Part shown: piece by piece, positions 8,214 through 15,401 of the stretch
Layout: each line of letters starts with the position of its first letter
Numbering within the stretch: position 1 is the first letter of the stretch
Source: Betaproteobacteria bacterium
GTDB lineage: Bacteria > Pseudomonadota > Gammaproteobacteria > Burkholderiales > SG8-41
Length of the DNA: 24,158 nucleotides
Direction: 5' to 3'
Assembly (NCBI GenBank): GCA_020028375.1
Contig: JAHZNX010000003.1
Coordinates: 1 to 24,158, forward strand
The notes under the pieces: generated by a model
Databases searched by the model: none
What the model was told of the DNA's origin: nothing
What the model saw: the letters and a program-made list of their open reading frames with translations, nothing else
Made by a program: the position numbers and the translations under genes

Positions 8214-9179
8214 ATGGCTCGATCCTCCACCAGGCACGCTTCCCTCCTCATACTCGGCTCCGGGCCGGCGGGCTACTCGGCGGCCGTCTACGCCGCGCGT
8301 GCCAACCTCAAGCCAGTGCTGATCACCGGACTCGCTCAAGGTGGCCAGCTGACGACCACCACGGACGTCGACAACTGGCCCGCCGATGCCGCCGGGGTGC
8401 AGGGACCGGAGCTGATGGAGCGCTTCCTCAAGCATGCCGAGCGCTTCGGCACGGAGATCGTCTTCGACCACATTCACACCGCCCGGCTGAAGGAGCGGCC
8501 CTTCACCCTCATCGGGGACCACGGCAGCTACACCTGCGACGCGCTGATCATCGCGACCGGCGCCTCGGCGATGTACCTCGGGTTGCCATCGGAGACGAAG
8601 TTCATGGGGCGCGGGGTATCGGGATGCGCGACCTGCGACGGGTTCTTCTACAAGGGCGAGGAGGTCGCGGTCGTGGGCGGCGGCAACACCGCGGTCGAGG
8701 AGGCGCTCTACCTGTCCAACATCGCGAGCCACGTGACGGTAGTGCATCGCCGCGACAAGTTCCGCGCCGAAGCGATACTCGTCGACAAGCTCAAGGAGAA
8801 AGTCGCGGCGGGCAAGTCCGACATCCTGTGGGACCACGTGCTCGAAGAAATTGTGGGCGACAACAGCGGCGTCACCGGCATGCGCGTAAAAAACGTCAAG
8901 TCCAACGCGACCACGGAGAAAAAGCTGAAAGGTGTTTTCATCGCCATCGGCCACCGCCCGAATACCGAGATCTTCGCGGGGCAGCTCAACATGAAAAACG
9001 GTTACATCATCACCAACGCGGGCCTGAACGGCAACGCCACGGTAACCAGCGTGCCGGGTGTTTTCGCCGCGGGCGACGTGCAGGACCACGTCTACCGCCA
9101 GGCCGTCACCAGCGCCGGCAGCGGCTGCATGGCCGCCCTCGACGCGCAGAAATACCTGGAGAACCGCGGCCTGATCTGA
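8214..9179 (+). CDS. trxB: Thioredoxin reductase (NADPH)
   Basis: Flavoenzyme that passes electrons from NADPH through FAD and a redox disulfide to thioredoxin. Its 321 residues are the usual low-molecular-weight bacterial length. Visible sites are the FAD loop GSGPAGYSAA (about 15-24), the active-site pair CATC (138-141, in SGCATCDGFF), the NADPH fold VVGGGNTAVEEALYL and the HRRDKFRA that binds the 2'-phosphate. A C-terminal FAD motif ends in GVFAAGDVQD. The start codon has no clear Shine-Dalgarno sequence. smr follows after 28 nt and is probably co-transcribed. Close linkage of trxB to ftsK-lolA is common in Proteobacteria; here a Crp-family gene lies between. Confidence 0.97.
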   Translation: MARSSTRHASLLILGSGPAGYSAAVYAARANLKPVLITGLAQGGQLTTTTDVDNWPADAAGVQGPELMERFLKHAERFGTEIVFDHIHTARLKERPFTLIGDHGSYTCDALIIATGASAMYLGLPSETKFMGRGVSGCATCDGFFYKGEEVAVVGGGNTAVEEALYLSNIASHVTVVHRRDKFRAEAILVDKLKEKVAAGKSDILWDHVLEEIVGDNSGVTGMRVKNVKSNATTEKKLKGVFIAIGHRPNTEIFAGQLNMKNGYIITNAGLNGNATVTSVPGVFAAGDVQDHVYRQAVTSAGSGCMAALDAQKYLENRGLI

Positions 9180-9207
9180 CGCCCCGGGCGCCAGCGGAGA
9201 GCACAAC

Positions 9208-9774
9208 ATGAAGAAGCCGCGCAAGGCGACCGTCACCCCCGACGAGGTGGAGTTGTTTCGCGCGTCGGTGTCTGACGTGACTCCGCTGCCGGGCCACGGC
9301 CGGGCCCGGCCCGAGCGCCCGCTCCCGCCACCGATCCCCGTCCAGCGGCTGCGCGACGACCGCCAGACGCTGGAGGAGAGCCTCAGCCACCAGGATCCTT
9401 GGGACTCCGGGATCGAGACCGGCGAGGAGCTCTCTTACCTGCGCAACGGCGTCGGAGCCCAGATTCTCAGGAAACTGCGCCGCGGCCACTGGGTCATCCA
9501 GGACGAGCTGGACCTTCACGGCCTCACGGTCGAGGAAGCGCACGAGCTGCTGGTGAGCTTTCTCAATCAATGCATCCGCCGCGGGCTGCGCTGCGTGCGG
9601 ATCGTGCACGGCAAGGGACTGCGCTCGAAGAATCGCGAGCCGGTGCTCAAGCGCAAGGTGGCCGGGTGGCTGATGCGGCGGGAAGAAATCCTGGCGTACT
9701 GCCAGGCGCGGCAGGCCGACGGCGGCGGCGGCGCGGTGATCGTTCTACTGAAAGGCACGACCCGCAGACCCTGA
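9208..9774 (+). CDS. Smr/MutS2-type domain protein
   Basis: A 188-residue stand-alone Smr protein, a family with DNA- or RNA-nicking activity related to the C-terminus of MutS2. The first 95 residues are charged and proline-rich. The Smr domain carries LDLHG (101-105), the TVEEAHELL helix, and VRIVHGKG (130-137), the usual catalytic or binding loops. A glycine run precedes the final strand AVIVLLKG. The start ATG has GGAGAG 7 nt upstream. E. coli SmrB has been linked to cleavage of mRNA at collided ribosomes; whether this copy acts on RNA or DNA cannot be read from the sequence. It ends facing glnB, with a heptamer array between. Confidence 0.9.
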   Translation: MKKPRKATVTPDEVELFRASVSDVTPLPGHGRARPERPLPPPIPVQRLRDDRQTLEESLSHQDPWDSGIETGEELSYLRNGVGAQILRKLRRGHWVIQDELDLHGLTVEEAHELLVSFLNQCIRRGLRCVRIVHGKGLRSKNREPVLKRKVAGWLMRREEILAYCQARQADGGGGAVIVLLKGTTRRP

Positions 9775-9808
9775 CTCGCGCACCGGCTCGCGTGATCCCG
9801 CTTTGGCG

Positions 9809-9836
9809 AGTCACGAGCAACGCGTAACGAGAAACG
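9809..9836. repeat. Degenerate heptamer array A (four units)
   Basis: Four consecutive 7-bp units, AGTCACG, AGCAACG, CGTAACG and AGAAACG, fill the gap between the convergent smr and glnB genes. The same unit family recurs at 13201-13235 and 17066-17086. Confidence 0.75.
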
Positions 9837-9840
9837 AACC

Positions 9841-10179
9841 TTAGATGGCGGCTTCGTCGGTCTCGCCGGTGCGGATGCGGATCACCTGCTCGACGCTGGT
9901 GACGAAGATTTTGCCGTCGCCGATCTTGCCGGTGCGCGCGGCCTTGATGATGGCGTCGATCGCGCCCTCGAGCAGCTTGTTCGGAACCACCACCTCGACC
10001 TTGACCTTGGGCAGGAAGTCGACCACGTACTCGGCGCCGCGATAGAGCTCGGTGTGGCCCTTCTGCCTGCCGAACCCCTTCACCTCCGTGACCGTCAGCC
10101 CGCTGACACCGATCTCGGACAGTGCCTCGCGCACTTCGTCGAGCTTGAACGGCTTGAAAATTGCTTCGATTTTTTTCAT
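9841..10179 (-). CDS. glnB: Nitrogen regulatory protein P-II
   Basis: Trimeric signal protein of 112 residues that senses 2-oxoglutarate and ATP/ADP and reports nitrogen status to GlnD, GlnE and NtrB. The T loop contains RGAEYVVDFLPK with Tyr51, the uridylylation site. The B loop is TGKIGDGKIFV (about 83-93), and the C-terminus holds the RIRTGE pattern. The start is well supported, with GGGAGGGG 5 nt before the ATG. It lies downstream of nadE on the same strand; NadE uses glutamine as ammonia donor, so the pairing makes metabolic sense. Whether it should be named glnB or glnK is not certain, but no amtB follows, which favours glnB. Confidence 0.95.
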   Translation of the reverse strand: MKKIEAIFKPFKLDEVREALSEIGVSGLTVTEVKGFGRQKGHTELYRGAEYVVDFLPKVKVEVVVPNKLLEGAIDAIIKAARTGKIGDGKIFVTSVEQVIRIRTGETDEAAI

Positions 10180-10268
10180 GATGCCCCTCCCTTGCCCGAT
10201 CCCGCGGTTGCCCGTAAGGATAGCATAGCCGTCCGATCATTCCCGGCACATAGCGCCGCTGTCCATTT

Positions 10269-10304
10269 CCCCTCTCCGCTCGGGAGAGGGGGAAGGGGTG
10301 AGGG
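10269..10304. repeat. CCCCTCTCC hairpin with GGGGTGAGGGG tail (REP-like element)
   Basis: CCCCTCTCC (10269-10277) and GGAGAGGGG (10283-10291) form a 9-bp perfect stem around a GCTCG loop, followed by a GGGGTGAGGGG tail. It starts just past the nadE stop codon. Similar GGGAGAGGGG elements are scattered between genes in many Proteobacteria. There is no T run on either strand, so it is not a classical intrinsic terminator, though it may protect the nadE mRNA end. Confidence 0.65.
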
Positions 10305-10308
10305 GCAA

Positions 10309-12000
10309 CTAGCCGAAACGGTGCCGGAACTTGTTGGTAATCGGGAAGCGCCAGTCCTTGCCGAATCCGCGCGGGGTGATGCGGATGCCGATGGGAGCCT
10401 GGCGGCGCTTGTATTCGCTTCCGCGCACCATCCGCACCACTTTCTCGACGTCGGCGCGACCGTAGCCCTTGCCGATGATTTCCAGCGGGCTGAGATCGTC
10501 TTCCACGTAGGCTTCCATGATCGCGTCTAGCACGGGATACTGCGGCAGCGTGTCCTGGTCGGTCTGGTTCGCGCGCAGCTCCGCCGAGGGCGCGCGATCG
10601 ATCACGCGCTGGGGTATCACGCCTCCGAGCCCGTTGCGGTAGTTCGCCAGCCGGTAGACCATCTGCTTGCTGATGTCCTTGAGGACGCCGAAGCCGCCCG
10701 CCATGTCGCCGTAGAGCGTCGCGTAGCCGGTGCCCATCTCGCTCTTGTTGCCGGTCGTCAGCACGATCGCCCCGGTCTTGTTCGAAAGCGCCATCAGCAG
10801 CGTGCCGCGGATGCGCGACTGGATGTTCTCCTCCGTGGCGTCCTCCGGCAGTCCCTTGAACTCGCCCGCCAGTGCCTTGCGAAAGGCGTCGAACAGCGGC
10901 TGGATTGCAATCTCCGTGCAGCGCACGCCGAGCGCCCGGGCCTCCGCGCGCGCGTCCTCCAGGCTCATGGAAGCCGTGTACTGAGAAGGCAGCATGATCG
11001 CCCTCACCCGGTCCGCGCCCAGCGCGTCCGCCGCCACCGCCAGCGTCAGCGCCGAATCGATCCCGCCCGAGAGTCCGAGCAGCACCCCCGGGAAACCGTT
11101 CTTGCCGACGTAGTCGCGCACGCCCAGCTGCAGCGCGCGGTAGATCTCCGCCTCGGTGGAAAGCGGCGCGGCGATCTCGCCCGCCCGCGGCTCGCCGTCG
11201 GTCAGCGTGACCAGTCCCAGCGCCTCCTCGAACGACGGCAGCTGGTGCATCACGGCGCCGTCGCGGCCGAGCACGAACGAGCCGCCGTCGAACACCAGCT
11301 CGTCCTGCCCGCCCACCAGATTCACGTAGACCACGGACAAGCCGGTCTCCGCCACCCGCGCGCGCATCACGTCCTGGCGCACGCGCTGCTTGCCCACGTG
11401 GTAGGGCGACGCGTTCAGCACGAGCAGCACGGTGGCGCCGGCCGCCCGCGCCGCGCGCGGAGCATCGGCGTTCCAGGAGTCGGCGCAGATATTGATGCCG
11501 ATGCGGTCGCCGGGCGCGACGCCCCGCGCGCGCGCCGCCATCTGCCCTTCCGCGCCCCACGCGTCCTCGCAGATGTTGACTCCGAAGCTCACGCCGTTCA
11601 CGGCGTGCACGCACGATGCCGTCCCCGGATCGAAGTAGCGCTCCTCGTCGAACACCGTGTAGTTGGGCAGGCGCTGCTTGTCGTAGGTGCCGGCGATCCT
11701 GCCGTTCTGGACCACCGATGCCGAGTTGTAGCACTTCCCGTCCGCGACCCGCGGGTGGCCGACGATCAGCGTGACCTCGCGCACGCGCGCGACGAGATCG
11801 TCCATCGCGTGCTGGCAGGCCTCGAGGAAGTCCGCGCGCAGTAGCAGGTCCTCGGGCGGATAGCCGCAGAGCGCCAGCTCCGGCGTCACCACGAGGTCCG
11901 CGCCCTGGCCGCGCGCGCGCCGGGCGAAATCAGCGATGCGGGCGACGTTGCCGGCGAGGTCGCCGACAGTCGCGTTCATCTGCGCAATCGCAATTTTCAT
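10309..12000 (-). CDS. nadE: Glutamine-dependent NAD+ synthetase (with internal duplication)
   Basis: Makes NAD+ from nicotinate adenine dinucleotide, ATP and glutamine. The N-terminal nitrilase-type amidase (about 1-265) shows TPELALCGYPPEDLLL with Glu41, YDKQRLPN with Lys108 and ICEDAW with Cys144. The C-terminal synthetase has the P-loop GLSGGIDSALT (309-319) and TGNKSEMGTGYATLYGD. At 563 residues it is some 20-30 longer than I expect for the family. The excess is a second copy of the cysteine segment, ICADSW with Cys172, a diverged tandem repeat (residues 139-161 and 167-189). The ATG has no Shine-Dalgarno sequence, but a TATATT sits 6 nt upstream. A hairpin repeat and glnB follow. Confidence 0.95.
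   Translation of the reverse strand: MKIAIAQMNATVGDLAGNVARIADFARRARGQGADLVVTPELALCGYPPEDLLLRADFLEACQHAMDDLVARVREVTLIVGHPRVADGKCYNSASVVQNGRIAGTYDKQRLPNYTVFDEERYFDPGTASCVHAVNGVSFGVNICEDAWGAEGQMAARARGVAPGDRIGINICADSWNADAPRAARAAGATVLLVLNASPYHVGKQRVRQDVMRARVAETGLSVVYVNLVGGQDELVFDGGSFVLGRDGAVMHQLPSFEEALGLVTLTDGEPRAGEIAAPLSTEAEIYRALQLGVRDYVGKNGFPGVLLGLSGGIDSALTLAVAADALGADRVRAIMLPSQYTASMSLEDARAEARALGVRCTEIAIQPLFDAFRKALAGEFKGLPEDATEENIQSRIRGTLLMALSNKTGAIVLTTGNKSEMGTGYATLYGDMAGGFGVLKDISKQMVYRLANYRNGLGGVIPQRVIDRAPSAELRANQTDQDTLPQYPVLDAIMEAYVEDDLSPLEIIGKGYGRADVEKVVRMVRGSEYKRRQAPIGIRITPRGFGKDWRFPITNKFRHRFG
11434..11586 (-). repeat. In-frame tandem duplication inside nadE
   Basis: Two 69-nt copies (11586-11518 and 11502-11434) separated by 15 nt encode residues 139-161 and 167-189. 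By eye 12 of 23 residues match, including the G-x-N-I-C-x-D-x-W core. Most related proteins I recall have one such segment. Confidence 0.75.
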
Positions 12001-12006
12001 GTCGCT

Positions 12007-12012
12007 AATATA
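12007..12012 (-). promoter_or_regulatory. -10-like hexamer 6 nt before the nadE start
   Basis: TATATT on the minus strand ends 6 nt before the ATG. No Shine-Dalgarno sequence and no good -35 are seen. If used, transcription would begin at or next to the start codon. Confidence 0.3.
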
Positions 12013-12037
12013 TCATCGCCCCAACCCCCAACGGTGA

Positions 12038-12050
12038 GCGGTATTACCGC
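12038..12050. promoter_or_regulatory. Palindrome GCGGTA-T-TACCGC between divergent genes
   Basis: A perfect 6-bp inverted repeat with a single central base lies in the 63-bp gap between nadE and the FemAB-like gene. It is placed where an operator for both would be, just upstream of the nadE -10-like hexamer. The binder is unknown. Confidence 0.35.
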
Positions 12051-12063
12051 CCGCTGCTCACTC

Positions 12064-13233
12064 ATGCGTTCCGTAGAAGTCGTCGATTCCCTCGCCCGGG
12101 TGCCCGCCGAAGATTGGAATCGCCTCGCCGGCGGCAACCCGTTACTGAGCCATGCGTTTCTTTCGGCGCTGCACGAAACCGGCTGCGCCAGCAGCGCGAC
12201 GGGCTGGACCCCGCAGTTCCTGCTCCTCAAGTCGGGCGCGGCGCTGACCGGCGCGCTGCCGCTCTACCTCAAGGAACACTCCTATGGAGAGTACGTGTTC
12301 GACTGGGCGTGGGCGGACGCCTACCACCGCCATGGGATCGCCTATTACCCCAAGCTGCTCTGCGCCATCCCGTTCACGCCGGTTACCGGTGCGAGGCTGC
12401 TCGCAGCGGCGGACGCGGACCAAGACATACTGATCCGGGCCGCGCTGGAACTGGCGCGAAAGCTCGGCGTTTCCTCGCTGCATTGCCTGTTTCCGACACC
12501 TCCCGAAGCGCAGCGCATGTGCGCGCACGGCATGATGCCGCGCACTACCGTGCAGTTTCACTGGAGGAATCAGGGCTATGCCAGTTTCGACGCGTTTCTC
12601 GCCGGGTTCAGCCACGACAAGCGCAAGAAGGTGAAGCAGGAGCGCCGCAAGGCGGCTGCAGCCGGCATCCGCTTCAAATGGCTGGAGGGCGACGAGATTC
12701 GCGAGCGGGACTGGGCGTTTTTTCACCGGTGCTACCGCCAGACTTACCGCGAGCACCGCTCAACGCCCTATCTCAACCTCGAGTTCTTCTGCCGCATCGG
12801 GGCCGCGCTGCCCCGGCACCTCGTCCTGATCGTTGCCGAGCGCGACAACGTCCCGATTGCCGCCTCGCTCAACGTCCGCGTCGCGAACCGGCTGTGCGGC
12901 CGGCACTGGGGCGCGCTGCAGCACCATCCGGCCCTGCATTTCGAGACGTGCTATTACCAGGGCATCGAATACTGCATCGCGCGCGGCATCGCGACGTTCG
13001 AGGGCGGCTCGCGCGGGGAGCACAAGCTCGCGCGCGGGCTGATGCCGGTCGAGATCCTCTCGGCGCACTGGCTCGCCCATCCGGAGTTCGCCGCGGCGGT
13101 CGAGCAGTTTCTCGCACGCGAGGCGCGCGGGACGGAACGCTATGTTGATGAGCTGGCGGACCGCAGCCCGTACAAGTCGCCCGCGGGCGCGGCACCGACA
13201 AGCAACGAGCGGCGAGCAACAAGCAACGAGTAA
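12064..13233 (+). CDS. FemAB/GNAT-like N-acyltransferase (COG3146 type)
   Basis: A 389-residue member of the family annotated as peptidoglycan biosynthesis/recognition or GNAT N-acyltransferase. Its substrate is not established. Recognisable family patterns are the N-terminal NPLLSHAFLSALHETG, YVFDWAWADAYHRHG, a basic SHDKRKKVKQERR helix, YRQTYREHRSTPYLN and FEGGSRGEHKLARGLMP. I chose ATG 12064 because it gives the usual MxxxVVDSLAxVPAxxWN opening; an upstream GTG at 12034 is possible. The conserved part ends at ADRSPYK. The final 18 or so residues, down to RRATSNE, come largely from the heptamer array that also supplies the TAA stop, so this tail looks like a recent extension. Its 3' end faces the esterase gene 13 nt away. 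Confidence 0.88.
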   Translation: MRSVEVVDSLARVPAEDWNRLAGGNPLLSHAFLSALHETGCASSATGWTPQFLLLKSGAALTGALPLYLKEHSYGEYVFDWAWADAYHRHGIAYYPKLLCAIPFTPVTGARLLAAADADQDILIRAALELARKLGVSSLHCLFPTPPEAQRMCAHGMMPRTTVQFHWRNQGYASFDAFLAGFSHDKRKKVKQERRKAAAAGIRFKWLEGDEIRERDWAFFHRCYRQTYREHRSTPYLNLEFFCRIGAALPRHLVLIVAERDNVPIAASLNVRVANRLCGRHWGALQHHPALHFETCYYQGIEYCIARGIATFEGGSRGEHKLARGLMPVEILSAHWLAHPEFAAAVEQFLAREARGTERYVDELADRSPYKSPAGAAPTSNERRATSNE

Positions 13234-13235
13234 CG
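13201..13235. repeat. Degenerate heptamer array B (five units), overlapping a gene 3' end
   Basis: AGCAACG, AGCGGCG, AGCAACA, AGCAACG and AGTAACG follow without interruption. The TAA stop of the acyltransferase lies in the fifth unit. Confidence 0.85.
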
Positions 13236-13246
13236 ATCCGGCGCGG

Positions 13247-14212
13247 TCACTGCTGCCGGCGGCGGAAGCGGGAAAAAAAGCGCCACATTTCGGTATTCGC
13301 ATCGATGACCGTCGTGCCGGCGCCCAGCAGCCACGGCAGATAGTCCTGCACGCCGCCTGGCCACACGTGGCCGGCCCCGGTCAGCTTCCACAACACGACC
13401 TGGGTCCCGTCACGGCATGGCAGGTAGGCATGGCGAGTGGCCGTGTGTGCGGCATCCGCTGCGCCGGGCCGGCCACTCAATGGATCTCCGAGCCGCGGTT
13501 GCGCGGGGCAGCCATTGCGGGCAATCCACTTCCCGAGCATGTCGTCCACGGGAGCGTGGAAGACCCGCGTGTTGGTAAAGGGAAACGCTGGGCCGAGCCC
13601 GCCGTCGTAGAGCGCGCGCTGGTCGTCCACGCTGTGGATGTGCATGACCGGCACCGGCAACGCGGGCTCGAACTTAGGCAGTGTCATGGCGCCGGCAACG
13701 CCCGCTACCGCCGCGATCCGCTGCGCCGCTTCGGCCGCAAGGCGATAGGCCATCATCGAGCCGTTGGAAAGTCCGGTCGCGTATATCCGCTCCTTATCGA
13801 GCGCCACGCGCCCCGCCAGGTCGTCGAGCAGCGCGATCGCAAAGCCGACATCGTCGACGCGGCTCGCAGCCGCCCAGCCGCAGCAGGCGCCGGCGTTCCA
13901 GGTGAGCAGCCGGCCCCCGATGCCGCCGGATCCGTTGGGATAGACGGCGATGAAGCCTTCGCGGTCGGCGGTTGCATCCATGCGCGAGTAGTGCTTCTGG
14001 GCCTGCGCATGCGCGCCGCCGCCATGAAAATTCACCACGGCCGGCAGTGGCTTGCCGCCCGCCACCTGGGGCGGCACATGCACGATGTAGCTGCGGTCCA
14101 ACTGCCCGTGGATCAACGTGAACTCATGGTCCCCCGGCGCAAGCGTCGCCGCGCACGCGCCCGCCGCTCCAACGAGCAAGCCGAGTACAAGAACGAGCCC
14201 GGATCGAATCAC
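13247..14212 (-). CDS. Exported PHB-depolymerase-type esterase (LpqC/COG3509)
   Basis: A 321-residue alpha/beta hydrolase of the family that includes poly(3-hydroxybutyrate) depolymerases and feruloyl esterases. A signal peptide (MIRSGLVLVLGLLVGAAGACA) predicts export. The oxyanion loop is NFHGGG (61-66), the nucleophile elbow GLSNGS places Ser149, the acid is probably Asp196 or Asp197 (HSVDD), and the histidine is His282 in GAGHVWPGG. The paired cysteines in AGACCGW are typical of this family. The start is GTG 14212, four nt after the stop of the VWA gene, with TGAAGG directly before it, so translational coupling is likely. It is the third gene of the MoxR/VWA operon. The true substrate is unknown. 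Confidence 0.9.
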   Translation of the reverse strand: MIRSGLVLVLGLLVGAAGACAATLAPGDHEFTLIHGQLDRSYIVHVPPQVAGGKPLPAVVNFHGGGAHAQAQKHYSRMDATADREGFIAVYPNGSGGIGGRLLTWNAGACCGWAAASRVDDVGFAIALLDDLAGRVALDKERIYATGLSNGSMMAYRLAAEAAQRIAAVAGVAGAMTLPKFEPALPVPVMHIHSVDDQRALYDGGLGPAFPFTNTRVFHAPVDDMLGKWIARNGCPAQPRLGDPLSGRPGAADAAHTATRHAYLPCRDGTQVVLWKLTGAGHVWPGGVQDYLPWLLGAGTTVIDANTEMWRFFSRFRRRQQ

Positions 14213-14216
14213 GCCT

Positions 14217-15401
14217 TCAATTGAGCTGGATGCGCTCGCCCCACGGCACCCTGCCCTTGCCCTTCACCAGCCAGATCACCGGGAAAGCGGGCGCCTCGCG
14301 CGGAAACTCGCCCTCGGCGTCGGTGAAATAAAGCAGGAGATCCGGCCGCCGGTGCCCGGCTGCGATCCAGTCGAATATGGGCACGAAACTGGTGCCGCCT
14401 CCGCCGCCGACCGCGGGCGGCAGCGCGATAGGCTCCCAGTGCTGAAATTCCCACGGCCCGCGGGGATCGAGCCGCTCGTCGCACGCGTGCAGCGTGACGC
14501 GGGCGCGGATCTGTCCCTTCATCGCGTCGACTTCGGATACGAACTGCGCGAGCTCCTCCGCGCCGATCGAGCCGCTCGTGTCGACGGCCACGCACAGCTC
14601 CACCTCGCCGCTCGCGAGGCGCGGCAACAGCGCATCGCCCTCGCGCCGCGGCGGCCGCTGGAAGCTGTAATCGTCCCGCGCCGTGCTCACGAGATAGCGC
14701 GCCAGCAGCATGCGCCACGGCAGTTGCGGCTGGATCACTGCGTCGACCCGTCGCAGCCACGATTCGCCCAGACGTCCCGCGCGCCGCGCCTGCTGGGCGG
14801 CGGAAACGATGCGGCTCTGCCAGCGCCGCGCCAGCTCCGCGCGCTCGTCGAGCCCGGCGCCGGGCGCCGGCAGGACGGCGCGTCCGGAATCGAGCGGGCG
14901 CTCTTCTCCGTCCGTGCCCGGTGCTCCGGAATACGAATCCGCCTCGTGCCCGTCGAACAGGTGGCGATCGAGCGTCCTTTCCGCCGACTCCTGCGGAATC
15001 AGCGGATAGATCTCCTCCGCCGAAAGTCCCCGGAAATCGGGGTTGGCGAGCGCGCCTTGCGGCGGCCGCAACCCCTCCTCCACCAGCAGCAAGTTGACAG
15101 CATGGTCGCACGCGACGTCCCAGCGCCGGCGCACGCGGTGGGCGCGGCGCGCGAAGTGTCCCAGCGCACAGTGCATCGCCTCGTGGGCGAGCACAAACTG
15201 GACCTCGGCCAGCGTCAGGGCCGCGATGTAATCGGGGTTGTAGTAGAGAGCGCGCGCATCGGTGGCGACGGTCTCGCACCGCCCCCCCGCGACCGGGACG
15301 AGCGGCAAATGCATGACGAGAGCGCCGATGAACGGCCGCTCCAGGATCAAGCGCGTGCGCGCCGCTCCCAGCTTGGTCGGGATGTCGGGGAGATCGCTCA
15401 A
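14217..15401 (-). CDS. VWA-like protein with N-terminal metallopeptidase-like domain (DUF2201)
   Basis: A 394-residue protein of the DUF2201/COG3864 type. The N-terminal domain contains HEAMHCALGH (73-82), a HEXXH zinc motif. A Pro- and Arg-rich stretch follows, then a C-terminal von Willebrand A-like domain whose metal site begins VAVDTSGSIG (271-280) and continues through GGGGGTSFVP (Thr) to LLLYFTDAEGEFP (Asp). No signal peptide is present, so it is cytoplasmic. Its ATG overlaps the stop of the MoxR-type ATPase by four bases (ATGA), the usual sign of a working pair. MoxR/VWA pairs act as chaperones or metal-insertion and remodelling machines where studied. The target of this one is unknown, and whether the HEXXH domain is an active protease is open. 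Confidence 0.92.
   Translation of the reverse strand: MSDLPDIPTKLGAARTRLILERPFIGALVMHLPLVPVAGGRCETVATDARALYYNPDYIAALTLAEVQFVLAHEAMHCALGHFARRAHRVRRRWDVACDHAVNLLLVEEGLRPPQGALANPDFRGLSAEEIYPLIPQESAERTLDRHLFDGHEADSYSGAPGTDGEERPLDSGRAVLPAPGAGLDERAELARRWQSRIVSAAQQARRAGRLGESWLRRVDAVIQPQLPWRMLLARYLVSTARDDYSFQRPPRREGDALLPRLASGEVELCVAVDTSGSIGAEELAQFVSEVDAMKGQIRARVTLHACDERLDPRGPWEFQHWEPIALPPAVGGGGGTSFVPIFDWIAAGHRRPDLLLYFTDAEGEFPREAPAFPVIWLVKGKGRVPWGERIQLN

Noticed and set aside
10269..10304. The CCCCTCTCC hairpin as an intrinsic terminator for nadE
   Set aside because: No T run follows on either strand; it is better described as a widespread repeat-type element.
9647..11734. A 695-codon minus-strand open frame over smr, glnB and nadE
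   Set aside because: It is out of frame with nadE and glnB on the same strand and has the Arg/Ala/Gly-rich composition of a shadow frame.
13201..13235. Heptamer arrays as CRISPR or as an origin of replication
   Set aside because: Units are 7 bp with no spacers, and there are no cas genes, DnaA boxes or dnaA/gidA neighbours.
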